This document shows positions 34,331 to 48,500 of a DNA stretch of 64,000 bases, in pieces. Under the pieces are notes generated by a model. The model made no database searches. It saw only the letters and a program-made list of their open reading frames with translations, and had not been told where the DNA came from. Position 1 is the first letter of the stretch; every line of letters begins with the position of its first letter. The DNA comes from Leptasterias polaris (lineage: Eukaryota > Echinodermata > Asteroidea > Forcipulatida > Asteriidae), in the NCBI GenBank assembly GCA_037783415.1, contig JAZGTN010000231.1, positions 372,001-436,000 of the forward strand. Direction: 5' to 3'. Both the position numbers and the translations under genes were made by a program.

Positions 34331-34974
34331 TTGTTAAGGGTCATTCCATGTCAATTCAACACGCTTTTGGACCTGACCGTCACGGATTGAAATGAAATTC
34401 GGTGTGCTGATTGGACTCCTTGAGAAACCCCCAGAACTGAAATTGTATGTAATTTGGTCAATTATTTTATGAGATATGGGTTAACGAACTTTTGACTAAT
34501 TAGCATGACCTGCTATGTTTGGGCGTTCATATCTCCAAAAGTAAAGAACCTACAGAAATAAAATTTACACCATTTTAAAGCTCTTGAAATGTCCCTCATT
34601 TGAGAAAAATAAATAAAAAAATTATACCTCATGCGCAAAAAAATACGCAAAAATATGACCTTTGACCTTGATTTGCGAAAATGCGTATTTTTCAAAATGC
34701 GTAATTTTTCCCCCATTGTTAGTTTAAGATGTAAGCAACGTTTTCAGAAAGATTTGGGATGGGCACTCTTAAAGTTTTTTAGTTATGATTATTTGAACAT
34801 TGCTGGTAAGGACAAAAACTCTTAAATTGTATGCATTGTACATGTTCAAATGTACATGTACAGTGTAATGTATAGTTATTGCGTTGTGTACACTCAATGG
34901 ATGTTAATTTTGCATTGGGGGTAAAGAATATAACCTGTTTTTCCCAAACACTGTTGTTGATTAAGCACTCCCTG

Positions 34975-35115
34975 AGTTGTATAAACAAAAAACAGGCAAA
35001 TTACATGGGTGGGATTCGAACCCACGACCTTTGCATTGCTAGAGCAGATGTCGAGTTAGCCCGGCAGCTAGAGGCAGTTTGAATCAAATGTTTCAGCAGC
35101 GGGTAAACATTCTCA
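34975..35115 (-). mobile_element. tRNA-derived SINE, family A (minus strand)
   Basis: On the minus strand: CTAGCAATGCAAAGGTCGTG followed by the B box GGTTCGAATCCCACCC, then a shortened tail. It mirrors the copy at 35462-35699. Confidence 0.75.
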
Positions 35116-35240
35116 CTCTCTAGTAGACATGCATTTGCTTGTTGTCTCCTCCTAAATTGTACCCTGCTGGAATCACTGGGACCGCTCCCACCACAGCCTG
35201 TCTTTCCAGTGCTGCTGCTTTGAGGTCAGTCACAACCTGC

Positions 35241-35480
35241 TCAGATTTTGTCTATGGCGCATCTTTGGTCAGCCCACTGAACGATAGCATCCCAGCCCTC
35301 TGGCATCCCGTCCACAACGGCTGCTGCCAATCCGTCTTGACGAGCCACATGGCCCAACCAAGCTGCCTTTCTTTCAATTACAGCACTGCTGCTGAAGTAC
35401 CATGGGTTGCCGATCATCTCTGTAAGTCTTTCATTTGTCACAGGGTAAATATTAACATACATAAAATCGTTGCGGTACAC
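35241..35480 (-). pseudogene. Fragment resembling a non-LTR retrotransposon C-terminus
   Basis: The minus-strand frame includes RKAAWLGHVARQDG, close to the RRLRWLGHVxRM-type motif that follows the reverse transcriptase in many LINE ORF2 proteins. Only about 80 residues are open, with no catalytic core. It sits at the centre of the foldback element, so it was probably captured there. Confidence 0.5.
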
Positions 35481-35699
35481 ACTTTTAAATATAGAATTCT
35501 GTTAAAACATAGAATTCGAACTGCCTCTAGCCACCAGGCTTGTTCGGTGGTCTAGTGGCAAGACATCTGCTCTACATTTGATAGCAAACCATGTGCAAAA
35601 GTCGTGGGTTCGAATCCCACCCGAGTGACTTGCCTGTGTTTTTATTCCCACAGCTCAGGAAAGTACTAAGTATACAGTGAATAATACACATCGGTGTAA
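35462..35699 (+). mobile_element. tRNA-derived SINE, family A
   Basis: Leader AAAATCGTTGCGGTACAC, A-box-like TGGTCTAGTGGCAAGAC, B box GGGTTCGAATCCCACCC and a tail ending CACATCGGTGTAAGG. This is the most complete family A copy in the window. Confidence 0.85.
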
Positions 35700-36505
35700 G
35701 GGTAAAAACAAATTATATTCTTTGTCCCCAATGCAAAATTAACATCCATTGAGTGTACACAACGCAATAACTATACATTACACTGTACATGTACATTTGA
35801 ACATGTACAATGCATACATTTTAATAGTTTTTGTCCTTACTAGCAATGTTCAAATAATCATAACTTAAAAACTTTAAGAGTGCCCATCCCAAATCTTTCT
35901 GAAAACGTTGCTTACATCTTAAGCTAACAATGGGGGAAAAATTACGCATTTTGAAAAATAAGCATTTTCGCAAATCAAGGTCAAAGGTCATATTTTTGCG
36001 TATTTTTTTGCGCATGAGGTATAATTTGTTTATATATTTTTTCAAATGAGGGACATTTCAAGAGCTTTAAAATGGTGTAAATTTTATTTCTGTAGGTTCT
36101 TTACTTTTGGAGATATGAACGCCCAAACATAGCAGGTCATGCTAATTAGTCAAAAGTTCGTTAACCCATATCTCAAAAAATAATTAACCAAATTACATAA
36201 AATTTCAGTTCTGGGGATTTCTCAAGAAGTCCAATCAGCACACCGAATTTCATTTCAATCCGTGACGGTCAGGTCTAAAAGCGTGTTGAATTGACACGGA
36301 ATGACCCTTAATTGTCTTTGAATAAAATATATTGTCTGTATTTATTTACTTTTTTTTCCCACCAATTGAACTGAATTGAAAACTATTAAGTGGGATAGTC
36401 TCTTTTTCGTGTGCCCCCCCCCCCCTCCACCGCAGGAGCAAGCATAGAACCGTAGTCGAAGGTTAAACCAGAAGAGGGCGCTGTTTCTGAAAACAAGAGC
36501 ACGAG

Positions 36506-36513
36506 CACGTGAC
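36506..36513. promoter_or_regulatory. CACGTGAC E-box upstream of aminoacylase-1
   Basis: A CACGTGAC word 59 bases before the start codon, in the only short stretch between the foldback element and the gene. CACGTGAC binds USF/MiT-family bHLH factors in other animals. Its use here is inference. Confidence 0.35.
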
Positions 36514-36571
36514 ATTACATCACTGATCTCCTGTTTTCAACAAGTGTCAAGACTTGATTAGATTTCGCAAA

Positions 36572-39500
36572 ATGTCTCCACCCCCAGGAACACAAAATGG
36601 CAATGCCAAAAAGGCTAAGACAGAGGATCAAGCTGTTACCAACTTCAGGACGTATCTCAAGATCAAGACAGTCCACCCAAATCCCGATTACGGTAAATTC
36701 AATTAAGAAATTTTTACTGGACCCAACCATGGAGGTAGAAATAACGCGTTGTTGTTGTATCGATATCGTAGGACGCCCTGTATTCAGGGTCAGGGCGTCC
36801 CTGAAATCGAGGCAAATCTTTTACCTCTCTGTGCGCGATGTAAACAGTCCCTAGATACAATTTTTGTGGTTTGACTTGCCAAGCAAAGAGTCTCCTCTCA
36901 TTTGACCAAAACTTAGAAACATGGTTAGTTGCACTTGTAAATGCAAAAAGTTGTGGTATTTTAGGCATTTCTGCAAGGTACAAAAATATGTCATACTGTC
37001 GGGGCCATAAAAAGAAATTTCCCCACCGAAAAAGTTTCATCAAACACTTTTTCAATTCACAATTCACGATGATCAAATCATGTGACTGAACATTCTGCTG
37101 AGCATTCTGGGGGAAAAATACAGAGGCTTAAAGAAGCCACGTGCCTTATATCATTTTCTAATAGTCTGGATAATTTTTTTTTGTAACACTCTATCATTTT
37201 TGTTATTAATATTAAAATTTAAACATCAGCTTTGTGATTCGATTATCACTGTTTATTTATATGCTTTATTATAAATGTTAAGAAACATAAAAAGACACAA
37301 AACTAAATAAAAATAAGATTTGAATTATTTACATTTTTTTATTGTTTATTTTTTTAAAAAGTTTTTGAAAAATACCATGGTTATTTTTAAAACTAAATAA
37401 AAAATATGTTGAATAAAATGAAGAAAACTGCTGGCTATAGAGTCATACACTCAGTCTCACAGAACACTTGTAGTCACTGCAGATGTTTCTTCCACGTATG
37501 GCTTCACCTGGACACCATACTTTCTTGTTTGCATCGAAAACAGGTCAAACTCAAAACAAATGGGACGCTATTGAAGTCATTGAAGATCGGTGCGTGGTGT
37601 GAAAATTTCAATGTCCATCACGTTTTAATATATGTTTGCATATTTCTTATAAACAAAGGAAGGTAATTAGGGCATCAGTTGATTATGGAATATTTTAATT
37701 TTTTTTCAATTCAAAGAAAAAGGCATACTACATCGAAAACCGGACAGGGGTCCAGCGCAGTAACTACTCGGACTAGAAATTGAAGTTTAGTTTTACCTTC
37801 CATTAACTAGTTTAGTTACAACCAATCAATGTAGTGTTACTATAGTAGTAATATTATTGTTGTAGCCCTCGATCCTCCCGAAGGTTTGACCCTGTACTGC
37901 TGTCCTAGATCCCGTAGCCTACTCCTTTAAAAAAAATTGACATTCTGCATCTGCAGCCGTACTTTTCGTAGTACAGCAAACACGCGCACTGACTCATTGA
38001 CTCAGTAGTTATGTGTTTATTCCCCCCCCCCAAAAAGGCTGGCACATTGACTGTTTAAAGATAAATAAAAAGACAAGAAGTAAAATGTATGTATTCAATA
38101 ACATTACAATGAGTATTTAATAATTACTCGCAAAGGAAATCATACATAACAAATGCAAATAAAAACATTACGAAAACAAGTACTAGAAACTACTGCTACT
38201 ACCTAGTTGCGATAATCGTAACCCTTCATCCTCGTGATGGTTGCAGACCAGAGGGTTACAAGACAACCCCAGTATTAATTCTGAGCCCATATTATGTGCA
38301 ATTTCAACCATTTTTGTCGGACTAGTGACCAGATTTGCCAAAATTTTACCACTCTCAAAAATCGTTTACAGAGGAATTAAACATTCCACCACAGTGAGGC
38401 ATTTTAATAAGTTGTAACAAAGTATGTGAAATAAATAATAATGGCATACACTAATGCATGAAAAAAGTTTGACCACAGCACTGACAAGAAAACTGCTTCC
38501 TACCAATGGAGGAAGGAAAACCCTACCTTGTTCCAAGCAAACATAAACTATCAATCAATAATAATTATATCATGTTGCTCGATAACAAATCTACACCCAA
38601 TCAAAAGCGACCGAAGTATTAGTTCTAAGCTCTACTCTACAAACCAACAATTAATAAATGATTACAATTTCTCACATCCTAAGGATTCTAATTTAATTAA
38701 GCAAAACCTTACTCAAGACCGTCTCGAGACCTTTTTTTGGTGTCTCAGGTCTCGTCTCGGTCTCGGACTGCAAAAGTCTCGGTCTCGGAAGGGCTGGTCT
38801 CGGTCTCGGACAGCAAAAGTATTGGTCTCGGAAGGGCTGGTCTCGGTCTCGGTAGGGCTGGTCTCGGTCTTGGTCTCGGTCTCGGATGTCAAGGTCTCGG
38901 TCTTGGTCTCGGTCTCGGACTTCCAGGTCTCGACTACAACACTGCCTGTGACATATTACATCACACTCACAGACATGACAGACACTGTGACTGTGTTGTG
39001 ATAAACAGGCAGGCTCTCTGGGGTCCTACATTTGGTCTATAATAGGGTCGGATGGTACATGTATGATTGGTAGTGAATGTGTGTACATCCACTGGGGTTG
39101 CTTGCTGGGATTTCACCCAGTATCCTATTTGCACTGACCATGTGCATTTCAACTCAACATCCATGGGTTGTTAGTACATAAGGAGGCCGACCATGGGAAG
39201 TAGAATCTCCATTTAAACACAAACATGACTAAACACTATTACAGTCGCACAGGGTCAGGGGCATGTAAATAGGAGCTTTTGAGCATTGGGTGCAAACATT
39301 GCTACATATATCTATAGAATGAAAAGCAAAGCAGGACACACTGACACTTAGGCCTACTCCAAGTCCTAAAAGAATTTATTTCTTCCCAAAACTAACAATG
39401 CACATTTGACTTCTGTAACAGACAGCAACATATTTTTTCTTTCTTTTTCAGATGGCGCATTGTTGTTTTTGAGGCAGATGGCTGATGAGCTCAAACTTCC

Positions 39501-42500
39501 TCATCAGATTGTGGAGGTGAGTCCAGAGTTAGGCCTATGACTTGTCCGACTTAAATCCATGAATTCGGGAATTTGTTTTGCATCACCTTCATACTTTCTT
39601 AGAAAGTGTGACCCAACCAGCAAGAGAATAGGCCAAAATCACCAAGTTCAAGTTTTTCATTTTTAATATATGGAGAGAGTTTGCATACAAAATTAGCTGT
39701 ACCCATGGAGGCCCTGTACCACAGGTCATTTCCAACGTCTTTGTATTTTTGATCAGTGGTCTCTTCTCTGCATTTCACTTCAATCTGTGACCCTGGTTCG
39801 AACCCTGGACCGGAGCCTTGCATATTGGGTTTTCAGTCCCTACCTTATTGCATGGGTTTTCCTTTTTATAGAGGTTTTCCTCCCAGATCTACACTAGTAG
39901 TTTGAAATAATAATTAATAATAAAGGTTGTCACCATAGATGCTCTTAAAGCACATTGGTAATACCAGTAATAGACTGTGCAAGTCTCGCGCGTATCCGAA
40001 CGAGAAAACACGTCAAACGAAGAACATTTTTATTTCTGAAATCAAATCTTTGTTTTAAATTATTTTTCATGACAAAATCTGAACAACACAAATAAATCAT
40101 TACAATTTTATGCAATTAGTTTTAGCTTTTGAAAAAAATACACAAAAGTGTGTTCATTATTATTGAAAACAAATTAAAACTCTGGGACAAGGATGCTTTT
40201 TTTATGTTACCTTTTTAGAAACCTCTTACGCGGATTCCTGATGGTTTAACGGGTTTAAAATTGATCCGTGTCGCAGTTTAAAGAGGATGCTGACGCCTCA
40301 ACAACCATAGACTGCAATTAAAAGGGTTCGCTTTGCAATTACAGCATCTGGTGATTATCATCGCACATCAAAAACAAGCGTTTACATAAGTTTTATGATC
40401 GGAGGCGAGCACAAAATTCTTATTTTTTTCCATTAACCGGAAGCTGAGGTCAAGTTTAATTCTCGGGTTTTCTTCGTTATATTGTTGAATTGGTTTTACT
40501 TTCATATTTTGTTATCACTTAGTATTACATTCCCAACAACATGTATAATTTTCTAGGTCATAAACTACGTTAAACTAAAATAATTGACGAAACAAAATCT
40601 CGCCCACGTAAAACTCCATATGGTTGGGACCACTATGGTCCCGGAAGTTCGAATGCGCGCGAGACTTGCACAGTCTATTACACTTTATTTCACCCAACAT
40701 ACACATGAAATACCAAACCTGTGAACATTTAGGCTCAATATATGCCGTTGATGTCAAAAAAAATCGTGAGAAAAAACTTTATAGGCCTAATGTTTTCACT
40801 GTTTTCACTCATTTCTCAAGACTATAGCATTTCATGCTAAGGTTTTCCCCCATGACCATCTTTAAACCATGTACATTTAGGCCAAGAATTATGTTCAAAT
40901 CTTTAAAACGTTTTAATTTTCTCCAATCTGACCAAAATGCACACCCTTTCAAAATAAAAGCCATGTACATGAAATACAGTTAAAGACTAAATGAAGGCCA
41001 TGTAAAACAGTTTACATGTAGTTGTTTAGTAGGCCTATCCTTTCCTCCTACTAATTTCTGCTGGTCAGGAAGGAGGTGGTTTTTGTTCCTTCTTTTTTAT
41101 CTTGCATGTTTTCAGCCTTGTAAGTAAGGTCCTACTAGAATCAAATCATGAGGTCATCACCCCTCTATGTAGTTTCTCCACACTGTGGTTGATAGATAAC
41201 ATCAGGATTATTGTTCTTTTATCCGAAATTGTCTTTGGTAACCGATACTAATGACAGGATTCAACCTGGCTACTGGGCATGCTCGATGGTCTAGTGGATG
41301 AGATATGAGCACTCTACTAGAATGCGGGAGTTGTGGGTTCAAATTCCATTTAAGTACTGTGTACAAATGTAGTATGCCTGTGGATTTTTTTCCCCACTGG
41401 GGTTGGGTAATGCACTATGTTTGATAAGTGTACAGTGCTTATCAAACATTACTGTATGGTAATTTACCAATAATTGTTCATTACTTTTTAATCCCAATGC
41501 ATCTACATGTAGTGCATCGATGAAACCTTAAAGGGCATGTTACTGATTGATTGCTAAAGGGGCACACATGTAGCCTTCAGATTGGGTGCTTCGGGCTATA
41601 AAAAGCATCTGTTGTGAAATCTATGGTTGGAAATACATTTTAAAAGTATAATATCAATCAATGTTATTTTAATCACCTGGTCACTCACATGATACATGTA
41701 GGTGTTTTAGTGCATGAACATCTCACGAAAAGGATAAGGAGAAATATTTTGAGAGCTTTGATGGCATTGTGCCCCTTTAATGAATACATACTATTGCCTT
41801 CATTGCACTTTCTAAGATTTAAAAATTGTTTTGGGGGTTCTGTTTTGATCCACCAGGTTCATCCAGGTAAAGATGTGTTTATCATGACATGGGAGGGGAG
41901 AGATCCCACGCTGAAAAGTGTCGTCCTCAACTCTCACACTGATGTCGTTCCAGTATATCCAGTAAGTGATCTGGGACCAATTTGAGCACAAACAAATTTG
42001 GCTACCAGAACAAGGTTACTTGCCAAACTACCATGTCACATGTACAATTTGTGACTGGTATCCTGCTCATTTCTGCTTAGCAGACAATTGTTTTAAAGCA
42101 ACATTTTCTGCTTAAGTAGCTCTATGAAATTAGGCCCTGGGCCCAATTTTGTAGAGCTGTGTACTTTTAAAAGCAAAAAAAAAAGTAGCTATACATGTAA
42201 GTACAACAAAATTATGCTTTCTAGAATAACGTTACCAGCCAAAATACCATGTCTCCCATGATTTGTATCCTGCTCATTTGTGCTTAGTTGTAAATTTTTA
42301 AACAAAAGGGGCCTCTTTTTTGCGTAAGCAGCTCTATGAAAAGGTGCCCTGTTAATACATTTTATTTATGATGAGTATTTTCGATGTGAATTTTGATATA
42401 TGCACACCAGCCTACATGTACATGTATACTGCTTTTAGGGACTGTCCTATTTTGTCAAATTTTAAAATACCTGAAACTGGGATGCCCAATAATGCTCAAC

Positions 42501-45500
42501 ACAAAACATGGCGTAGAGGCAGTCTGAGTCAGACACCATCTAAAAAAGAGGATGATGTATTGACGCACTGTATCCAAACTACACGCCCAAGGTCGCGGTC
42601 ATCTACTGCACGTGGAAATGCGGCTAAATCCGCCATTGGGCAATTCACTCGTGGGCACATCTCTCAATTTGATATGTGTCCCTTTTTCATGATTTTAAAT
42701 TGACTAGAGTGGGGCTTTAATCTGCAACTTTGGATTCACCATGGAGGAATAAGACTCCATGGATTCACGTACCGTTGCTCTACCAACTGAGCTAGAGTGC
42801 CGGCACGTTAATCTGGAGGTCGCAGTTCAATTCGCACTCCAGTCAATTTTTCTTTATTTTGATTCTGTCCAAAAATATATACAAAATTTACCTTGTGGCT
42901 TATTACTTGACATTTGAAATACAAAGTTGCATCCCCTAAGGTGGTCCTTCTGCTGCCTTTTCCAAGGTTGTATTGTAAACTTGTATCATGTGATCCCTGG
43001 CTATACGGCAGTCACAGGTTGAATGGCTTCTGATTGGCACCCCTGACGAAGATATTGAAAAAACTAGGGAGACCGCCAACATTAGGACTAGATAGCTCAG
43101 TTGGTAGAGCGCCAGCATAATCCGGAGGTCCAAGTTCCGATCTAGTAAAGTCCCGATTACTAAAACGTGGAAATGCCATCTTTTCATTATGTCTCTTAAA
43201 ATTGAGATCCTGCTTTCGGATCTTTTTGTCAACAACGACTCTCGCCCCTGGTATTAGTTGTCACAGATCACAAATCCCTTCCTGACAAGTATCCTTCTTT
43301 TCATACGCAATCACCTCTAGCTGATATCAATATTGTTGAAGATTTTATTTCTTTAAACTCTTGCCACTAGGAGCACTGGAAGTGTGACGCATTTGAAGCC
43401 AAGAAGTACGAGAATGGAGACATCTATGCACGAGGAACACAGGTACTTTTACAGTTATTCTCGATGGCAAATAACGAGCCAGGGTCTTGAAATTTGGTGT
43501 CCAGATTCAGAATAAATTAATGAAAGATGCCGTCTAAGGTGCTCTTTTTAGTAATTTTACAGTTGCAAGAAGGATAAAGGATCTGGAGCCCAAACTGAAA
43601 ACAGAGTTAAAATTGACACCCAGACACCCACCATTTCTTTATTAGTATGGTAATCTGACTGCCTGCTAAGCAAAAATAAGCAGGAAACCAGTCGAGGATG
43701 TTAAATCTTGCATGTTATTTTTGCTGGCCGACTTTTTCTGTAAGCAACTTTTGTTGTGCTTAGCTACTGTTTGTGCTTTTAAAGTAGCTTCCACAGTACC
43801 TACATGTAGTCCTCAACAGATATTAGACAAACACATGAGGTGAAAAAATTGCAGGGGAAATAATTGAAAACTTTTACGACCACCGTCAAAATTAATTTGT
43901 CAACATCTGTTTGTGGTTTATGGCATATTTTAAAGTTAATTTCTTTGCTTAACCCTTTAGTCACTGTTCCGCCCGAAACCGCCCAGCCATTTACTCACTG
44001 GACCACCCAAAACCGCCCAAGATTAAACAACACTTTGTATCTTGGGTTTTACACATGCTAGCGGGTTGCAGCAAACAGCCGTCGAAAGAGCGTGATCTAA
44101 AGATTGCGCCAGTCTAAAAATATCCCGTGGTCACCATCGACAAAAACCAAGTAATCTCCTTCCAAAGGTTCAAAGGTCGGAAATCTAGCACGACGTGTCA
44201 ATGCTTCTCTGTGTGTGGGTACCGTATTTTATGTACAATGCATTACGCGCACACACGCACTATAATGTATACTACGAAAGCGACGATGTTTCGCTGGGCT
44301 TTCGCCATGTGTTTCACACATTATTGAAAGGAGTTTACATTGTAGAGGAAATTTATTGTTATCCATAAAGTAATATAGACAAGATTGTTCATTTCTAAAG
44401 GTATGTTTTGATATTATTTCAATCACTTTGTCAACATTTTGTTCTTGTTTGAAACGATAGCAAAGTTGAAAAAGTTGTGTGCACAACTTTCCGTGAAACA
44501 CTGACGCTAACGTAATGCAAACTAACAGTTGTCTATTTTCGTTGGTGTGTCAACATATTTACAATCTGAAAGCTTCAATTCAGTAAAAGCAAATACATAT
44601 ATGTGTGAATCATTCGAAAGATAATTTTATCCTCTACAAAATAAACCAAACTTGTAATACAAAAAAATAATTACAATGGAAGTTATGATACGACTTCCAG
44701 ATAGTGCATTAATTCGATGACTTTTCCCCGCCCTGCTCAGTGAGTAAATGACTTTGTTGAATTTGCTCGTAAGTGCTAAAGGGTTAAAAGCTAATGATTA
44801 AGTGAGTGGCATTTGCATTTGATGGCAATTTTAATGGGAATTTTACTTTTTAAACCCTGGAATTGTTAGAGTACTCAATATTCAATATGTTTAATACTTA
44901 CTGCTGTTTTGTTCCTTATTTTTAATTACAGGACATGAAGAGTGTTGGTATCCAGTAAGTATACCTCATTGAGATTATTAAGAAAGTTTAAAATATAAGG
45001 CAGTGCCCTTGAGAAATGTATTGTACCCATAAGTTTACTAGTTATAGTTACTTCCTATTATCCACACCAACCAAAGCTTCAAACATCACTAAATTATGTC
45101 CCTTGATGATGTTGAGTTTTTGGAGTTCCCTTGGATGAGATTGTTGCCAAGCTGTCTAGTGCATCAGGCTCAAGATCTGATTGTCAAATCAAGTGTGGGT
45201 TCGACTCCTGGTCTTGATACTTGTGCCCTTGAGCATGGCACTTAACTATAATGCCTTCTCTTAAACCAGATGTTTAAATGAGAACCTAGAGGACTTGAGG
45301 CAGTATCTTCAGCGCTAATTTAAGCAGCTTGGGGATCCTCCCCAGGGAGATGAGAAAGATTAAGGAAAGGTTTAAGTATGCCCAATGAACAGGGATCATA
45401 ATATTGTAAAGCCATCAAGTTTTAGCTACTAGGATAAGTACTCTTTATAAGAATCAAATGTTGTTAATTGTTATCATTATTATTCAATAATTTATCCATC

Positions 45501-48500
45501 CATGTACTTTTTTTATTTGATAGATACATTGAGGCTATCCGTAGACTCAAAGCAGCTGGTCTCCAACCACTGAGAACAGTTCACATGACATTTATGCCAG
45601 GTATGTCATATTCCTAGCTTTTTAGGATTCTACTTGCTAGTAAAACAAATTCATGATCCTTTATCAATTATGTCCTTTAATTACAATAATCCCCTTCGGA
45701 TGGAGAGTCCGTCTGACCGTCTCTGCTTTACACAACATTACGCAAAAAATGCGCAACACAGTATTGGAGGTAGTTTGTTTACATTTTTTACTAGGATTTC
45801 GTTGAACTTTGTTTGGATTTTTAGGTAAACTGGAATGTGAATATTCAAGGTATTACTGGGCATAGCTTACCCTCTGCGACACCATCAAAATAAACTCCCA
45901 CGCTAACACATGTTTGCATCTGTACATTTTTTTAATTAGCATGTTAGGTTTCACTTTTTTGGGGGGGGTGGGGGTGGGTAAACATAGTCCCTTTCAAATG
46001 GTCTGAAACATCAGATACCAATTGTAAGAGCCTTTAGACTCAATAGTAAAACAAATTCCAACCCATCAAGCCATCTGGAAGCCATCTGGCGATAACATGA
46101 TTGATTTAAGGTTAAAGTGGCTATTTGCCCAAGTCTAAGAGATTTATTCACAATGCCTGTGGGAATCCTTAATGGGCAGTCATTGATGGACTTGTTTTCA
46201 GTCAAAGAACTAACCCAGGGTAATTTCCATTGTCCATGCTATTTGGCTAGGTCTCAACAGGTAACTTCGATCAAATCAAATAAAATTACATATTTTTGAC
46301 AGAGTAAACAAAATTTGTTTACAATCGGAACAGTCTCATGGCTTTAAAGGGTGTGTACAACATTGGTAAATTGCCAAAGACCTGTATCCAAACTTGATGT
46401 GACCCAACATATACATGAAATAACAAACCTGTGAAAGTTTAAGCTAAATCGGTCTTCGGAGTCATGAGAAAACAGTGAAAAAACCTCTTAGGTGTTTTTT
46501 CAGACATCGGAATTTATCCTGCAGGATAAAGACTATTATTTTACTCATTTCCTAAAAACTATGGCATTTCAAGCAAAACTATTTCAAGGGAAGTTTTCCA
46601 CCATGACCATCTTTATACCATGTAAGTTATGTGCAAATCTGTGAGCATTTATATTTTCATTCTTACCAATGTTGTACACACCCTTTAAGGAGGGTTTCAA
46701 TGGAATCATTCTGCTATCATTTGAGAGAATTTGTTTTTCTTGAATGGGTGATTTATCTGACATGGTTGTAGAGCTTTACATCATCTTCAGGAAAAAATAA
46801 TCCGAGGGCGCCACCCGGTAGTGAATCTCTGCAAAAAATAAATTGCTGAAACTGTTGTGCACCATTTAAGTCTACATGTATACTATGACAACTTAACCAT
46901 TGTTCTGTAATTATTAATTACATTTGGGATTTGTGCAGATGAAGAAGTCGGGGGGATTCTTGGGATGCAGAAGTTTGTGGAACACCCAGCACTTCTTGGA
47001 CTCAACATGGGCTTTGGTCTTGATGAAGGTAAAAGTCTGGCCAGAATAAAACCTTATTTCGGCTGCAAAAAGCATGCCACCATTATTTGTAAATGAATTT
47101 TTCATTTAAAAGCAGTAAGTTTTCTATTTCGGGGAAGAGAATCCTGAAATAACACCAAGTGGTAACTTCCCCAAAAAGAGAGAGAGAGAGAGAAAATTCT
47201 GCATCTTCAGTTCATCTTGTAAGTGCTTAAGCATTGTTTTTCAGTTTTGTTTGAATGTCATTTGTGAGGCTCCATGCAAAACCATTGTATCTCTCCACTG
47301 TTTTTGAATCCTTGCACTGATGTCACCTGCAGCTGCTCTGTATCTGCCCATTTTGAGACTCAAATTCCATGTAAAGATATAGTGGGCGTGTAACCACACG
47401 TGTGTCTCCTACATTCTACACTACTAAGGAACTTGCTGAGAATCTGACTCCCGAAGATGACGTAAGGTGAATTGGGTCAAAGGGTTTTATGTGATCATCC
47501 AGGACACATAATACGATGCTTATGCACTGTCAAGTTTGTTTTCTCGCAATGATTTATCAGCATATGGCTAGGACTCCATGACTATGAGTGAACATATATA
47601 GAGGATGTGCACATTAGAAACAGACAACAATCATTCTCCATGCTCTGTTTCTATGGCTCTTGTTAAAGGAATACAGACCTAAGATTTTTAGAGTTTGAAG
47701 TTTGTAAAAATGATTGAATGATCTTACTTTTTCTCATCAGGTTTGGCCAATCCCACGGATAAGTTTACTGTGTACTATGGAGAAAGAGCACCTTGGTGTA
47801 AGAATACTTCAGTTATCTTGATTTTTCTTCTTTTGAAAGCGGGAGAAGTTTATTGAATGCCAACATGGGAAGGCTGTTTGTTTGGATTTCAATGTGATTC
47901 ACAATTCAGGGCTCCATCCAGAAGTTTGCCTTGGTGAGGCAATCTTTCAGAGTCTCTGTCCTTTGCAAAGTACAGACAAAGGTTGTCTCAGTTCAACAAG
48001 AAATGTGGATTCAACTTCAAATTCACATTTATTGTTGTAATAAAAACGAAGAAATGACTGTGTAAAAAATCGCAAAGTTTGGCAAATCAATTTTAATACA
48101 TACTCATTGATGTTAAAATTTTAAACAAGTTTCAGTACCTAACACATAACAGTTTTTTGTAATTACCCTAATTAGCATGACTGATGATTCACTAGATTTG
48201 CCATTTTGCATTTTTACGAAGTGACAAATCATTATTTTTCCTTTTCATCCATTGAAATAAATAGCACTGGCATGGTGCCAAACACACATGAAGAACTTTT
48301 TGCCTTTTCACCAAATAATGGTTCTGTTGACCTATATAAATTATCATTTCCAGAAAGAGACAGATCTCAATATGCCTTGGTTTGTACATAGAACTCTGCA
48401 TGCACATCTCATTTTCACAAAGTGACGAATGTATTTAGGAATTAATAACTCATCAAAACAGTTTCAAGATTGAACATGTTCTGACAGATCTGTATGAATA

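Larger units (their letters stand above)
34334..36311. mobile_element. 2-kb foldback element with 612-bp arms and TTAA borders
   Basis: TTAA followed by GGGTCATTCC at the left and GGAATGACCC followed by TTAA at the right. The arms 34334-34945 and 35700-36311 are inverse copies over their whole length, with scattered differences. Inward of the arms, two family A SINE copies also face each other, around a central fragment of a LINE-like frame. The arms contain ATGACCTTTGACCTTGAT, a nuclear-receptor-like double half-site. The TTAA target fits piggyBac/Kolobok-type mobility. It ends about 260 bases before the aminoacylase start codon. Confidence 0.9.

Noticed and set aside
38737..39042. Gly/Leu/Val-rich open frames in the GGTCTCGG repeat
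   Set aside because: Low-complexity by-product of the repeat, within aminoacylase intron 1.
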